A stretch of DNA of 49,546 bases. It comes from Flammeovirga aprica JL-4. GTDB lineage: Bacteria; Bacteroidota; Bacteroidia; Cytophagales; Flammeovirgaceae. The stretch lies in NCBI RefSeq assembly GCF_012844305.1, contig NZ_JABANE010000068.1, forward strand, positions 1-49,546, read 5' to 3'. Of this stretch, positions 10,601 to 19,496 are shown in pieces. Below the pieces are notes generated by a model, which searched no databases, had not been told where the DNA came from, and was given only the letters and a program-made list of their open reading frames with translations. The stretch's first letter is position 1. Each line of letters begins with the position of its first letter. A program made the position numbers and the translations under genes.

Positions 10601-10706
10601 GTCTCAATTAGACCACTGGGATCCGGAGCGCTACGCAAATCAATCAAGAAATGAGGCTTATCCTCAAACAACAACTTTAACTTTTGGTACAAACATCATC
10701 TTCTAA
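7653..10706 (+). CDS. SusC/RagA-type TonB-dependent outer-membrane transporter
   Basis: Outer-membrane channel that imports oligosaccharides with its SusD partner, using TonB energy. The 1017-residue protein has a signal peptide ending near ATAQE, a carboxypeptidase-regulatory-like domain (SGVVKDEAGEPLPGVNIKIK, about 33-105), the SusC marker VVVGYGTQKKENLTGA, a plug domain (about 120-230) and a long beta-barrel ending in Phe (TLTFGTNIIF). There is no STN domain, so anti-sigma signalling is unlikely, which fits control by the HTCS. An internal ATG at 7677 (MKFPFQLLLM) gives a more typical signal peptide and may be the true start. The stop lies 10 bp before the susD start, indicating co-transcription. 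Confidence 0.97.
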   Translation: MKSFYHGKMKFPFQLLLMLGFIFIGLQATAQEQIVSGVVKDEAGEPLPGVNIKIKGTNTGTITNFSGEFKLSVTSPETAIIFSFMGFEQQEVVVGEKKTFNITLVESTELLSEIVVVGYGTQKKENLTGAIGVVTPDKDIGNQAVTNTEQMLQGRIAGVQLTQAGGKPGGGATITIRGNGTLNDSSPLVLIDGVPGSMQDILPSDIESISVLKDAASASIYGTRAANGVILVTTKTGGTTDKVKVNYNGYAGLQKATVLPNFLDSWDYMTLKNEANSNAGRTPIYTDEEIEMARNGSDPYRYANTDWADETFKDGAFFQNHQLSLSQKVGNTQYLASVGYLDQKGIMYGTSAERINYRLNMRSKLGKGFTFGANFFGAMKKSEESADTDDQGVMRLIANSSPLVPVFNQDGSWGSASGNPYEINTKNPVFYATEASRKYNNSNKTTLNPYLEFQPVKGLTIKTNLSYSFTQGLNKSHKNTFQLTDPDGNESDIGRVQNSLREVSNTYESMQWENTINYSKKFGKHSINLLAGTTMNSYAHKTTNVNVTDLPSNSLTEIGSGSNPTVGGSFNESRLLSLFGRFQYNYDDRYLFEANLRQDGSSKFPQNNRFALFPALSVGWIFSNEALLKDVEMISFGKVRANWGQLGNDKIGYYPYSQTYTPTDGYPFDGASIAYGGLAVTDLANPDIMWETTTSYGVGVDLGFWDDKLTVTADYFVKDTDDILLKLPIPGATGVANPAFQNAGRVKNTGWELAVNHYNKLGNTGVEYSIGFNVTNIKNEIISMQGETQYPNNRQVNMEGHPIGSFYGYKSIGIYRTEEDLEKYPYIDGQTPQLGDLIYENLNGDDVINDEDRTIIGNPNPEYMYGINMGLSYKGFDLKLFFQGVQNIDIYSSATGHHSGSGNNLMNWTVDWMDRWTPDNPDASMPRLGNVNNEQRSSFWVEDASYLRLKNVEVGYNFNPSVCKKLRLQSLRVYANSTNPLTWSQLDHWDPERYANQSRNEAYPQTTTLTFGTNIIF

Positions 10707-10716
10707 AAGTAGCATC

Positions 10717-12255
10717 ATGAGAAAAGCAATAATAACACTATTAGGTGCCGCATGTTTTTCATGCAGTAACTTTCTAGACTTACAAGATAACAATACATTA
10801 AATCAGGATTCTTTCTGGCAAACAGAAGACCACCTGGCATTGGCAGTGACGGCCGCTTATGAAGGTCTTACTCCTGAAGAATTGTATGGCAGAGGCATCC
10901 GCGACCTGGACTGCATCAGTGACAATGGCTACAATGAGTGGACTTGGATGAAATACTGGGACATCAGTGTAGGACAGCATCACCCTGCTACAGATAGAAT
11001 TGAATGGGTGTGGAATGATAACTATAAAGGTATCCGTAGAGCCAATGAAATTTTGGACAACGCACCGAATATGAGCATCAACAAGGATGTGATTGATACA
11101 GCTGTAGGTGAAGCCCTGTTCCTTAGAGCACTATTTTATAACAACTTAACGATGTTGTTCAATAACGTTCCTCTGATTTTAAAAGTAGTTTCTCCTCAAG
11201 AAGCACGTATTGAAAAGTCTCCGAAAGAAGAGGTGGTAGCACAGATGATTGAAGACCTTACAACGGCCATTGAGTTGTTGCCTGAGAAATCAGAGCAAGT
11301 AGGGAAAATCAATAAATATGCAGCACTGGCATTGAGAGCAAGAGTTTATTTATACAATGAGCAGTTCGAAAATGCAGTAAAAGACTGTGAGGAAGTAATG
11401 AGTTCTGGCAAGTTTAGCTTGGTGGATGATTACGGTATGTTATTCTCTGCAGAAGGACAGAACAGTCAAGAATCGATTTTTTCTGTACAGTTTATTTCTA
11501 ATATGAAATCAGGAGAGAAGTTTAGCGGTACTTACAAGAAGCAGCCTCAGTCGCATTTCGGTGTATTGCCTAACCTAGTATTTGATTATTACACTAAAAA
11601 AGGTTTGAAACCTGAAGATGATCCTGATGCAACCCCGTTCTCTGTTTGGTCAGATGAAAAAGGTGTGCCTAAAACAGAAGCTGAATTGGCAGCTGAAGGT
11701 TTGAGTATTTTTGATTACTGGGCTGAATTTGCCAATAGAGACCCAAGACTGGACCATACAATTTTAAGAGGTGGTGAGCCATGGTTGGATAAAGATAAAT
11801 GGGACAATTCGGTAAAGGCTACGAAATATGCAATTCAGAAATATATCCGTACTGAAGTGGGGCTATATGGAGATGGTGATAGAAACTTTATGATTTTGCG
11901 TTATGCAGACGTATTGTTGATGTATGCTGAAGCGAAAAATGAATTGAGTGGACCTTCTGGTGATGTATTTAATGCATTGAACCAAATCAGAAGAAGAGTA
12001 GATATGGCTGATTTTGATGGAGGGTTGAATCAAGATGAATTAAGAGAAGAAATCAGACACGAAAGAAGAGTAGAGTTGGCAATGGAAGGTTTGAGATATT
12101 TTGATGAATTAAGATGGAAAACTGCGAAGAATGACTTCGAAAATAAAGTAATTTTCCATGAAAGAAACTTCAACGAAAGCAAGCATTATTGGTGGCCTAT
12201 TCCACAAACTGAAATCGACAGAAATCCAAACCTCTCTCAAAATACAGGTTGGTAA
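10717..12255 (+). CDS. SusD/RagB-type glycan-binding lipoprotein
   Basis: Surface lipoprotein that caps SusC and captures oligosaccharides. I chose the ATG at 10717 (MRKAIITLLGAACFSC) because it gives a clean lipoprotein signal with Cys17; an in-frame ATG at 10684 inside the end of susC would bury the signal. The 512 residues show the SusD pattern: the early NFLDLQDNN motif, TPR-like helices (ALFLRALFYNNL), and the C-terminal NQIRRRV...EIRHERRVELAMEG...FDELRW block. It ends with a PIPQTEIDRNPNL-type tail. It follows susC directly and is followed by a strong stem-loop before the GH128-like gene. Confidence 0.97.
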   Translation: MRKAIITLLGAACFSCSNFLDLQDNNTLNQDSFWQTEDHLALAVTAAYEGLTPEELYGRGIRDLDCISDNGYNEWTWMKYWDISVGQHHPATDRIEWVWNDNYKGIRRANEILDNAPNMSINKDVIDTAVGEALFLRALFYNNLTMLFNNVPLILKVVSPQEARIEKSPKEEVVAQMIEDLTTAIELLPEKSEQVGKINKYAALALRARVYLYNEQFENAVKDCEEVMSSGKFSLVDDYGMLFSAEGQNSQESIFSVQFISNMKSGEKFSGTYKKQPQSHFGVLPNLVFDYYTKKGLKPEDDPDATPFSVWSDEKGVPKTEAELAAEGLSIFDYWAEFANRDPRLDHTILRGGEPWLDKDKWDNSVKATKYAIQKYIRTEVGLYGDGDRNFMILRYADVLLMYAEAKNELSGPSGDVFNALNQIRRRVDMADFDGGLNQDELREEIRHERRVELAMEGLRYFDELRWKTAKNDFENKVIFHERNFNESKHYWWPIPQTEIDRNPNLSQNTGW

Positions 12256-12272
12256 CATTTTTTGAAAAGAGC

Positions 12273-12300
12273 TTGCCAGAGGTATAAAAGCCTCTGGCAA
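12273..12300 (+). promoter_or_regulatory. Strong intercistronic stem-loop after susD
   Basis: TTGCCAGAGG (12273-12282) and CCTCTGGCAA (12291-12300) form a perfect 10-bp stem with an 8-nt loop. No T-run follows on the plus strand, so it looks more like an RNA-stabilising or attenuating hairpin than a full terminator. It would let susCD and the downstream enzymes be made in different amounts. Confidence 0.65.
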
Positions 12301-12333
12301 TGCATCAAGTTTCGACACTCAAAAAGAAATGAA

Positions 12334-15225
12334 ATGAAGAAAATTGCCTATAAAATAGCTGTACTGCTTCCAATCCTTTTCATTATGATGAGCTGTGATT
12401 TGGACGATATGATCAATAACAGACCCGTTCCTGGTGAAGAAGAAATAACACCGGAGGTGACGTATAATAAAAAAGGATACGGACAAACTTTAAAAAGCCC
12501 TATATGGAGTAATTGTGTGGCCAATGTACTACCGCACTGGCATTACTCATGGGGAAGTGATTACCCTGCAGATCTTCCAGACAATGTAGAATTTGTACCG
12601 ATGCTTTGGGGTAGAAATGATGTAGCAGGAAAGGTAGAGAAATTAAAAGTATTGGCGGCGGAAGGAAAAATCAAGTATTTATTAGGTTTCAATGAACCTG
12701 ACAAAGAAGATCAGTCGCATATGTCAGTAGAAGAAGCCATTGAATTATGGCCACTTTTAGAAACTGTAGGTGTGCCACTAGGATCGCCTGCTCCAGCATC
12801 AATGAGCAGTGGCTGGCTGGATGATTTTATGAGTCAGGCCAATGCTAAAGGATTAAGAGTAGACTTTATTTGTATGCACCGTTACACGGATTCTATCGAC
12901 CCTAACAAATGGATGGAAGCGTTCCAGACTGCGCATACAAAATGGGGATTGCCGGTTTGGATTACTGAGATGGGATTGGCTGACTGGACGGCAACTTCTC
13001 CAGAAACCAACAGAAGAACAAAAGAACAGGCATTTGATTTAATGGAGGCCTTATTGCCAATGATGGATCAGGCGTCTTACATTGAAAGATATGCATGGTT
13101 TGACGGTGGCAGAGCAAAAAATCAAGCGGCTTTACATATCTCAACAATTTATGAGTCGAACACTGATATGCTGACAAACCTTGGTAAATTATACGCAGAG
13201 CATGACCCTAACCTTAAAACAGGTTCTGGTAATGGTGAATTGCCTGAAGCAGGCGACTATGGTTTAGTAGTTGACGGTGGTTTTGAATTCAGAAATATTG
13301 ATGGTGCTTGGTTGGGTTATGACAATGGTTTCACTGATGAGACAACGGCAAGACAAGGATTAATCTCAGGAAAAATCCAAGCGGATAAGAATGGTGATGG
13401 CGGTTCAATGCTACAGGCTATTGAAGTAGAGCCTAACACAGTATACGAATTTAAGTATTCGACAAAATGGGCAGAAACTCCTGACGGTACTATCACTGTG
13501 CAAGTGCAAGACAGAACGCCAGATAAGAAACCTGAAGCAGGATGGGAGAGACTTTATGCTGAAGAAATTTCAACAGATACAGATTGGGCAGATGTAACCA
13601 CAAAGTTTACAACTGGACCTAATACGACTTCAGCCTATTTAGTATTCTACAAAGGAGGAACAAATGATAATAACAACGCAGGTTTGACGGTGTTGTATAT
13701 CGATGAAGTAGCCGTATTCAAAACAGATGAGGAAGTAGAACCGACACCAGACCCTAATCCAGTACCGGACTCAGGCCTAATAACAGATGGAGGTTTCGAA
13801 TCTGCAACAGCAGGACCATTTCCTTCAGAAGGTGATGCATGGTACGGTTTCGATGGCAATTTTGTAAACAATGTTGCAGATGCACACACAGGTGAAAAGT
13901 ATGCTGTTTTAGCAACAGATAATAATGCTGATGGTGCTTTCTTAAATCAAAAAGTAACTACTGTACAAGCTTACAAGCAATATACTTTAGACCTCCATTC
14001 AAAATGGGGTACAGCACCAACAACAGCAGGTATCGTGAAGGTATTTGATGTGACAGGCGGTGGAAAAGTAGAGTTATTGAACAGTAACTATGCTTCTGAT
14101 ACGGATTGGGCTAACAGTTCATTTACTTTTGAAACAGGAGAAAACGCGGCTGAAATTCAAATCACAATTATCAAACCAGGTGCAGAAGCTGAAAATACAG
14201 TAATGATTGATGATGTATTGCTTTTTGAAACAGGCGATGTAACTCCAGATCTTCCAAACCCAAATCCAGTTCCTGACGCAGGATTGATGACAGATGGCGG
14301 TTTTGAAGGATTAACAGCAGGCCCACTTCCAGATACTGGTAATTCATGGTACGGCTTTGATGGCAGTTTCGTTCAAGATGTAGTAGAAGCCCATACAGGT
14401 GAGTACTACGCATTGCTGTCAACAGACAATAACGCAGACGGAGCATTTTTAAATCAAAAATTAAGCAATGTAAAAGCGTATAGAGAGTACACGCTAGATA
14501 TTCATTCAAAATGGGGAACAGCACCAACTGCGGCAGGTATCGTAAAAGTATTTGATGTGACAGGCGGTGGAAAAGTAGAGTTATTAAACACTAACTATGC
14601 TTCTCAAACAGAATGGACAAATAGCCAATTTACATTTGAGACGGGAGAGAACACAGCTGAAATTCAAATCACGATTATCAAGCCAGGTGCAGAAGCTGAA
14701 AATACAGTAATGATCGATGATGTATTATTATTCGAAACAGCAGATTTAACACCTGTACCTCCAGCAAAGGTGAATCTTGTACAGGCTGGTGATTTTGAGA
14801 GCCTTACTGCAGGAGCATTAAAAGCAGATTCATCTCCTTGGTCAGGTTATAATTCAGGCACAGCTGATGTTGTAACTTCAGCGTTAGCAACCCCATATGA
14901 AGGAGATCAATGTGGACGCTTGAAAAAAGACGAAGCGTCAATTATCCAGACGATTGCGGTAGAAGAAGGCAAGACATATGTTTTCTCTTTATTCACAAAA
15001 TGGTCAGATGGTCCTGGTAAAGACTTGAAGTTTACCATCAAGGCATCGAATGATAATGGCTTCAAAACACAAGAAACAATCAACGCTTCTACAGACTGGG
15101 CAGAAACTACATTTGAATACACTGTACCAGCAGGTCACACTTCTTTGACTTTCAATATCTATAAAGGAAAAGACAACGCGGCAGGGTTCTTCTACCTTGA
15201 CAATGTTGCAGTGACAGAGAAATAA
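12334..15225 (+). CDS. GH128-like (glycosyl hydrolase catalytic core) lipoprotein with four binding modules
   Basis: Likely endo-glycosidase at the cell surface. Start 12334 gives a lipoprotein signal (FIMMSC, Cys21); the longer in-frame start at 12262 overlaps the stem-loop. The 963 residues hold a catalytic domain (about 45-300) with GFNEPD (E121) and WITEMG (E212), the two acids expected in the Glyco_hydro_cc/GH128 fold, known for beta-1,3-glucanases. Four carbohydrate-binding-like beta-sandwich modules follow (about 308-470, 478-640, 648-808, 812-963), joined by PNPVPD linkers. Modules 2 and 3 are near-duplicates, also at DNA level. It follows susD in the operon. Because the locus holds four sulfatases and a GH2, the true substrate may be a sulfated galactan or glucan rather than plain laminarin; this is inferred. 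Confidence 0.85.
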   Translation: MKKIAYKIAVLLPILFIMMSCDLDDMINNRPVPGEEEITPEVTYNKKGYGQTLKSPIWSNCVANVLPHWHYSWGSDYPADLPDNVEFVPMLWGRNDVAGKVEKLKVLAAEGKIKYLLGFNEPDKEDQSHMSVEEAIELWPLLETVGVPLGSPAPASMSSGWLDDFMSQANAKGLRVDFICMHRYTDSIDPNKWMEAFQTAHTKWGLPVWITEMGLADWTATSPETNRRTKEQAFDLMEALLPMMDQASYIERYAWFDGGRAKNQAALHISTIYESNTDMLTNLGKLYAEHDPNLKTGSGNGELPEAGDYGLVVDGGFEFRNIDGAWLGYDNGFTDETTARQGLISGKIQADKNGDGGSMLQAIEVEPNTVYEFKYSTKWAETPDGTITVQVQDRTPDKKPEAGWERLYAEEISTDTDWADVTTKFTTGPNTTSAYLVFYKGGTNDNNNAGLTVLYIDEVAVFKTDEEVEPTPDPNPVPDSGLITDGGFESATAGPFPSEGDAWYGFDGNFVNNVADAHTGEKYAVLATDNNADGAFLNQKVTTVQAYKQYTLDLHSKWGTAPTTAGIVKVFDVTGGGKVELLNSNYASDTDWANSSFTFETGENAAEIQITIIKPGAEAENTVMIDDVLLFETGDVTPDLPNPNPVPDAGLMTDGGFEGLTAGPLPDTGNSWYGFDGSFVQDVVEAHTGEYYALLSTDNNADGAFLNQKLSNVKAYREYTLDIHSKWGTAPTAAGIVKVFDVTGGGKVELLNTNYASQTEWTNSQFTFETGENTAEIQITIIKPGAEAENTVMIDDVLLFETADLTPVPPAKVNLVQAGDFESLTAGALKADSSPWSGYNSGTADVVTSALATPYEGDQCGRLKKDEASIIQTIAVEEGKTYVFSLFTKWSDGPGKDLKFTIKASNDNGFKTQETINASTDWAETTFEYTVPAGHTSLTFNIYKGKDNAAGFFYLDNVAVTEK
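13770..14746 (+). repeat. Tandem duplication of a binding-module coding unit (modules 2 and 3)
   Basis: The segments at about 13770-14239 and 14280-14746 encode modules with nearly the same sequence; both contain GIVKVFDVTGGGKVELLN and AEIQITIIKPGAEAENTV. Long stretches are identical at DNA level with mostly third-base changes, pointing to a fairly recent internal duplication. The modules at either end of the tail are much more diverged. Confidence 0.8.
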
Positions 15226-15259
15226 ACAGTAAGGAGAACTGTGTAGAATGAAGAGATAA

Positions 15260-15401
15260 GAATTAAGAATGAAGAAAAAATGGCTCGTGTTGCGTTCATG
15301 CAAAATGTTTATAGAAAAGTTGGATTGCAACATCCTATCGAACTAGACAAGAACCATTTTACGGACCAGAACACGGACCACCTTTTCTTCATTCTTAATT
15401 C
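15260..15401. repeat. Palindromic (MITE-like) element, ACGAACCAC family, copy 2
   Basis: 142 bp with perfect 19-bp terminal inverted repeats: GAATTAAGAATGAAGAAAA (15260-15278) and its complement (15383-15401). Inside each arm is a TGGCTCGTGTT/AACACGGACCA-type motif. It fills the gap between the GH128-like and GH2 genes. It has no coding capacity. It is the best-preserved copy of the family in the window. Confidence 0.75.
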
Positions 15402-15428
15402 AAAACTTCCTTTTTAAATAAACAGACT

Positions 15429-17876
15429 ATGAGAACGAACTACTTATTATATCTTCTGACGATCTTTGTGGGGCTAGGAGTGAGTTGCCAGAAAGTTGAA
15501 AAGATAAATAAAAATAACAGAGAAGTTATTCGCTTAACGGATCAATGGGAATTTCAATACAATGATACACTCGCCAATCAATGGGAACAAGTAACCGTTC
15601 CACATGACTGGGCGATCTCAATGCCTTTCGATCAAGAAATTGACAAGCAGGACGTCATCGTACTGGAAGACGGGGAACGTGTGCCGAAAACGCGAACAGG
15701 AAGAACAGGTGCTTTACCACATATCGGGAAAGGATTCTACAAGAAATCGCTTTACTTTTCAAAAGAAGACCAGCAAAAGAAAGTCTTTATTCAGTTTGAT
15801 GGCGCCATGAGCCATGCAAAAGTTTACCTCAACAAACAGTTTGTAGGAACTTGGCCTTATGGGTATTCTTCATTTGAATTTGACCTGACACCCTTTATCC
15901 AATTCAATCAAGACAATTTACTGGAAGTGCATTTAGAAAATAAATCACTTTCATCAAGATGGTATCCTGGAGCAGGAATTTACAGAGAGGTGAGAATTGT
16001 GAAAACGAATCCTGTTTATGTAAAAAACTGGGGGACATTCATCACTACGCCTCAAATCACAGCATCAAAAGGAAATGTCAATATCAAAACTAGCGTAGAA
16101 AACAAAACCGCTCAAGCTCAAAATATTGAACTCATTCAATCTATCTTTTTCAAAAACCAAAGAGTGAGTACAAGTACAAAATCTTTTAAACTAAACAAAA
16201 ACAACAATGATATTGAAATAGATTTGGAAGTGGAAAACCCTCAGTGGTGGTCTATTGAAACACCAAATCTATACAAAGTGGTGACGGAAATAGCTGTAGG
16301 TAATGAGATAGTGGATATTTACGAAAGTCAGTTTGGCTTTAGAACCATTGAATTTACAAGTGATAAAGGCTTCTTTTTAAATGGAAAACCCTTGAAGTTT
16401 AAAGGCGTTTGCTTGCATCATGATTTAGGTCCGTTAGGTGCCGCACATAACCTTTCGGCATGGAAACACCGCCTTTTGAAAATGAAAGAAATGGGAGCGA
16501 ATGCCATCCGTTCGACACATAATCCTTCAGATCCAAGTTTGGTACAATTAGCAGATGAAATGGGATTCTTATTTGTAGCAGAGGCGTTTGATGAATGGGA
16601 AATTGCCAAAACGGAAAATGGTTATAATACTTTATGGCATGATTGGGCTGAAAAAGATTTGGTAGCTTTGATTCATAGAGACAGAAACCACCCTTCGTTG
16701 ATCATGTGGTCTATCGGTAATGAAATCAGAGAGCAAAATGATCCAAATGGTGCTAAAAATGCTCAGTTCCTGACAGATATAGTCCATAGAGAAGATCCTA
16801 CAAGACCTTCTACAGCAGGCTTCAATAATTTTAAAGGAGCTATTAAAAATGGTTTGGCTGATGCAGTGGATATTCCGGGTTGGAATTATAAACCACAGAA
16901 ATATGAAGCGTTCCATAAAGATCATCCAGAATGGAAAATGTATGGCAGTGAAACGGCATCTACTGTAAGTTCGAGAGGTGAATATTTTTTCCCAGCAAAA
17001 GAAGGAAAACATAAAATCCGCCCGAACCTGCACTCCAATTCTTTTGATATGGACTTCCCGAACTGGGCTCAAACGCCAGACCGTGAGTTTAGAGCACAAG
17101 AGAAAAGTGACTTTATTATGGGTGAGTTTGTGTGGACGGGCTATGATTATTTGGGTGAACCCACACCTTACAATGAACAGTGGCCTACAAAGAGTTCTTA
17201 TTTCGGTATCATCGATTTAGCAGGCATTCCAAAAGACCGTTTCTATTTGTATAAAAGTCACTGGTCAGAGGAAAAAGTGCTGCATCTATTACCGCACTGG
17301 AACTGGGAAGAAGGGCAGACCGTCAGCGTACATTGCTACACGAATTACGACAAAGCAGAGCTTTTCTTGAACGGAAGGAGCTTAGGTATAAAATCGAAAG
17401 ATGCTTCAACACTTTATGATACGTACCGTTTGAGATGGGATAACATCACATATGAAGCAGGAGAATTGAAAGTAGTGGCATTGAATGAAAAAGGGGAAGT
17501 GATTGCGGAAGAAATTAAAAAAACAGCAGGTAAGCCAAATGCGATCAGGGTGGAAGCAGATCGTTATGAAGTCACTGCCAATGGAGAAGAAGTAGTTTAT
17601 GCTACAGTTTCCGTTGTGGATCAAAATGGTATTATTTGTCCGAAAGCAGACCACCTTATGCAGTTTGAGGTGGAAGGCCAAGGTACAATTAGAGCAGTGG
17701 GCAACGGAGACCCGACTTCTTTGGAATCATTTGTAGCACCACAACGAAAAGCTTTTAATGGAAAATGTATGGTCATTCTTCAATCCACAAAAGAAGAAGG
17801 GAAAATGACCTTGAAAGTAACATCAAAAGGATTATCGTCAAGTGAATTAACAATCAACACTTCCAATTCAATTTAA
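15429..17876 (+). CDS. GH2 family beta-galactosidase-like glycoside hydrolase, lipoprotein
   Basis: Exo-acting retaining hydrolase, probably removing beta-linked galactose or a related sugar from oligosaccharides. 815 residues: lipoprotein signal (VSC, Cys20), GH2 N-terminal sandwich (about 40-190), immunoglobulin-like domain (about 195-305), TIM barrel (about 310-620) with SIGNEIRE (acid/base E432) and YGSETAST (nucleophile E508), then a DUF4982-like and a C-terminal Ig-like region. HHDLGPLGAAHN and RSTHNPSDP are typical of PUL GH2 enzymes. It lies downstream of the GH128-like gene across a palindromic element. A hairpin with a T-run follows it, just before the next sulfatase. Substrate specificity is open. 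Confidence 0.93.
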   Translation: MRTNYLLYLLTIFVGLGVSCQKVEKINKNNREVIRLTDQWEFQYNDTLANQWEQVTVPHDWAISMPFDQEIDKQDVIVLEDGERVPKTRTGRTGALPHIGKGFYKKSLYFSKEDQQKKVFIQFDGAMSHAKVYLNKQFVGTWPYGYSSFEFDLTPFIQFNQDNLLEVHLENKSLSSRWYPGAGIYREVRIVKTNPVYVKNWGTFITTPQITASKGNVNIKTSVENKTAQAQNIELIQSIFFKNQRVSTSTKSFKLNKNNNDIEIDLEVENPQWWSIETPNLYKVVTEIAVGNEIVDIYESQFGFRTIEFTSDKGFFLNGKPLKFKGVCLHHDLGPLGAAHNLSAWKHRLLKMKEMGANAIRSTHNPSDPSLVQLADEMGFLFVAEAFDEWEIAKTENGYNTLWHDWAEKDLVALIHRDRNHPSLIMWSIGNEIREQNDPNGAKNAQFLTDIVHREDPTRPSTAGFNNFKGAIKNGLADAVDIPGWNYKPQKYEAFHKDHPEWKMYGSETASTVSSRGEYFFPAKEGKHKIRPNLHSNSFDMDFPNWAQTPDREFRAQEKSDFIMGEFVWTGYDYLGEPTPYNEQWPTKSSYFGIIDLAGIPKDRFYLYKSHWSEEKVLHLLPHWNWEEGQTVSVHCYTNYDKAELFLNGRSLGIKSKDASTLYDTYRLRWDNITYEAGELKVVALNEKGEVIAEEIKKTAGKPNAIRVEADRYEVTANGEEVVYATVSVVDQNGIICPKADHLMQFEVEGQGTIRAVGNGDPTSLESFVAPQRKAFNGKCMVILQSTKEEGKMTLKVTSKGLSSSELTINTSNSI

Positions 17877-17890
17877 TTTTAGAATGTGTG

Positions 17891-17937
17891 ACGCCAGCAA
17901 GGAGGAATTCTTTTTCTCCTTGTTTTGGTGTTTTTTA
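17891..17937 (+). terminator. Hairpin terminator between GH2 and sulfatase
   Basis: CAAGGAG (17898-17904) pairs with CTCCTTG (17916-17922), extended by ACGCCA/TGGTGT, followed by a run of six T. It ends only about 12 bp before the next start codon, so it may act as an attenuator in the operon rather than a full stop. Confidence 0.65.
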
Positions 17938-17948
17938 ATCAATAAGAA

Positions 17949-19487
17949 ATGAAAAAAATAATAACCTCTTTAGCCCTTTTGGGAGCAATGTCATGTAGCT
18001 CGCCAAACCTCCATAACCAACAAGAAAGTAATGAAAAACCGAATATCATCATTTTTTATGTCGATGATTTGGGGTACGGAGATATAGGTGTGAATGGATT
18101 GAAGGGGGCTCAAACCCCCGAAATTGATAAACTCGCTAACGGTGGTGTCTTATTTACAGACGTCCACTCACCGCATGCCACTTGTACGCCTTCTCGTTAT
18201 TCTATGCTTACAGGTGAATACGCCTTTAGAAAGAAAGCACAAATCTTACCGGGTGATGCTCCTTTGCTGATTGATACCAATAAGAAAACCCTTCCTGATA
18301 TGTTGAAGGAAGAAGGATACAAAACAGCCGTAGTAGGGAAGTGGCATTTAGGCTTAGGCAATGGAAATGTAGATTGGAACAAAGATGTAAAGCCGGGACC
18401 ATTGGAAATCGGATTTGATTACTCTTTCCTTTTACCTTCCACCGGCGACAGAGTACCTTCTGTTTATTTAGAAAATCATAATGTAGTCAACCTTGATCCC
18501 AATGACCCGATCACCGTTAGCTACAAAAAGAATATTTCAGATCGTCCTACTGGAAATGATCACCCTGAACTTTTACGTCAAGGAGCAGACAAACAACACG
18601 GCAATACCATCATCAATGGCATTTCAAGGATCGGCTATATGAAAGGTGGTGAAAAAGCATTGTGGACTGATGAGGATTTCCCTGAAAAGTTAGCCGGAAA
18701 AGCATCAGCTTTTATCCGAAAAAACAAAGACAATCCGTTTTTCCTTTACTTCGCATTTCATGATATTCACGTACCGCGTCTTCCTTCAGATCAGTTTAAA
18801 GGAAAGTCAGAAATGGGCGTTCGTGGTGATGTAATTCTACAAATGGATTACACGACAGGCTTAGTAATGAAAACCCTTAAAGAACTAGGTTTAGAAGAAA
18901 ATACATTAGTCATCTTTACATCAGACAACGGAGCCGTTCTCACAGATGGTTACGATGATCACGCCATCGAATTACTAGGAGATCACAAACCCAACGGTCC
19001 TTTCAGCGGAGGGAAATATTCTTCTTTCGAAGGAGGAACAAGAGTACCAATGATTGCTTACTGGCCTAAAAAAATCAAAGCAGGTCAAGTGAATAATGCC
19101 ACATTCTCCCACATCGATTTTTATGCATCCTTCGCAGATCTATTGGGTAAAAAACTACCAGAAGGCATCGCAAAAGATTCCAAAAATATGCTTCCTTCAT
19201 TAATCGGAGCCTCACAAGATGGTCGTGATTATATGGTAGAAGAAGGCTTTACATTAGCTATAAGAAATCACAATTGGAAATACATTCAGCCCATTCCAAA
19301 AGGGAAAAGGATCCCGAATTTTATGGACAGAACCAAAAATATTGAAGGAGGGATGTCTCATAAACCACAGTTGTTCAACTTAGACAAGGATCCTCAAGAA
19401 CGGACAAACCTAGCAAAAGAATACCCTGAAATAGTAGAACAACTTCAAGCGAAGTTGGATTCTATAAAGGCAGTGGAAGTTCTTTAA
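17949..19487 (+). CDS. S1-family sulfatase, lipoprotein
   Basis: Sulfate-ester hydrolase of the PUL. The 512-residue protein has a lipoprotein signal (GAMSC, Cys16), FYVDDLGYGD (D39, D40 bind Ca), and the CTPSR signature with Cys79 as the formylglycine residue, followed by YSMLTGEY. VVGKWHLG and FTSDNGA are the usual S1 motifs, and the C-terminal LFNLDKDPQERTNL matches arylsulfatase A-type enzymes. The N-terminal half differs clearly from the other three sulfatases here, so it probably attacks a different sulfate position. It is followed by a clear terminator, which ends the plus-strand block of the PUL. Confidence 0.95.
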   Translation: MKKIITSLALLGAMSCSSPNLHNQQESNEKPNIIIFYVDDLGYGDIGVNGLKGAQTPEIDKLANGGVLFTDVHSPHATCTPSRYSMLTGEYAFRKKAQILPGDAPLLIDTNKKTLPDMLKEEGYKTAVVGKWHLGLGNGNVDWNKDVKPGPLEIGFDYSFLLPSTGDRVPSVYLENHNVVNLDPNDPITVSYKKNISDRPTGNDHPELLRQGADKQHGNTIINGISRIGYMKGGEKALWTDEDFPEKLAGKASAFIRKNKDNPFFLYFAFHDIHVPRLPSDQFKGKSEMGVRGDVILQMDYTTGLVMKTLKELGLEENTLVIFTSDNGAVLTDGYDDHAIELLGDHKPNGPFSGGKYSSFEGGTRVPMIAYWPKKIKAGQVNNATFSHIDFYASFADLLGKKLPEGIAKDSKNMLPSLIGASQDGRDYMVEEGFTLAIRNHNWKYIQPIPKGKRIPNFMDRTKNIEGGMSHKPQLFNLDKDPQERTNLAKEYPEIVEQLQAKLDSIKAVEVL

Positions 19488-19496
19488 ATTATAATA

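Noticed and set aside
14171..14527. 118-codon minus-strand frame in the GH128-like gene
   Set aside because: Shadow of the duplicated binding modules; Leu-rich reverse translation only.
16632..17099. 155-codon minus-strand frame inside the GH2 gene
   Set aside because: Fully antisense to a well-supported enzyme gene; Cys/Ile/Phe-rich composition typical of a shadow frame; no recognisable domain.
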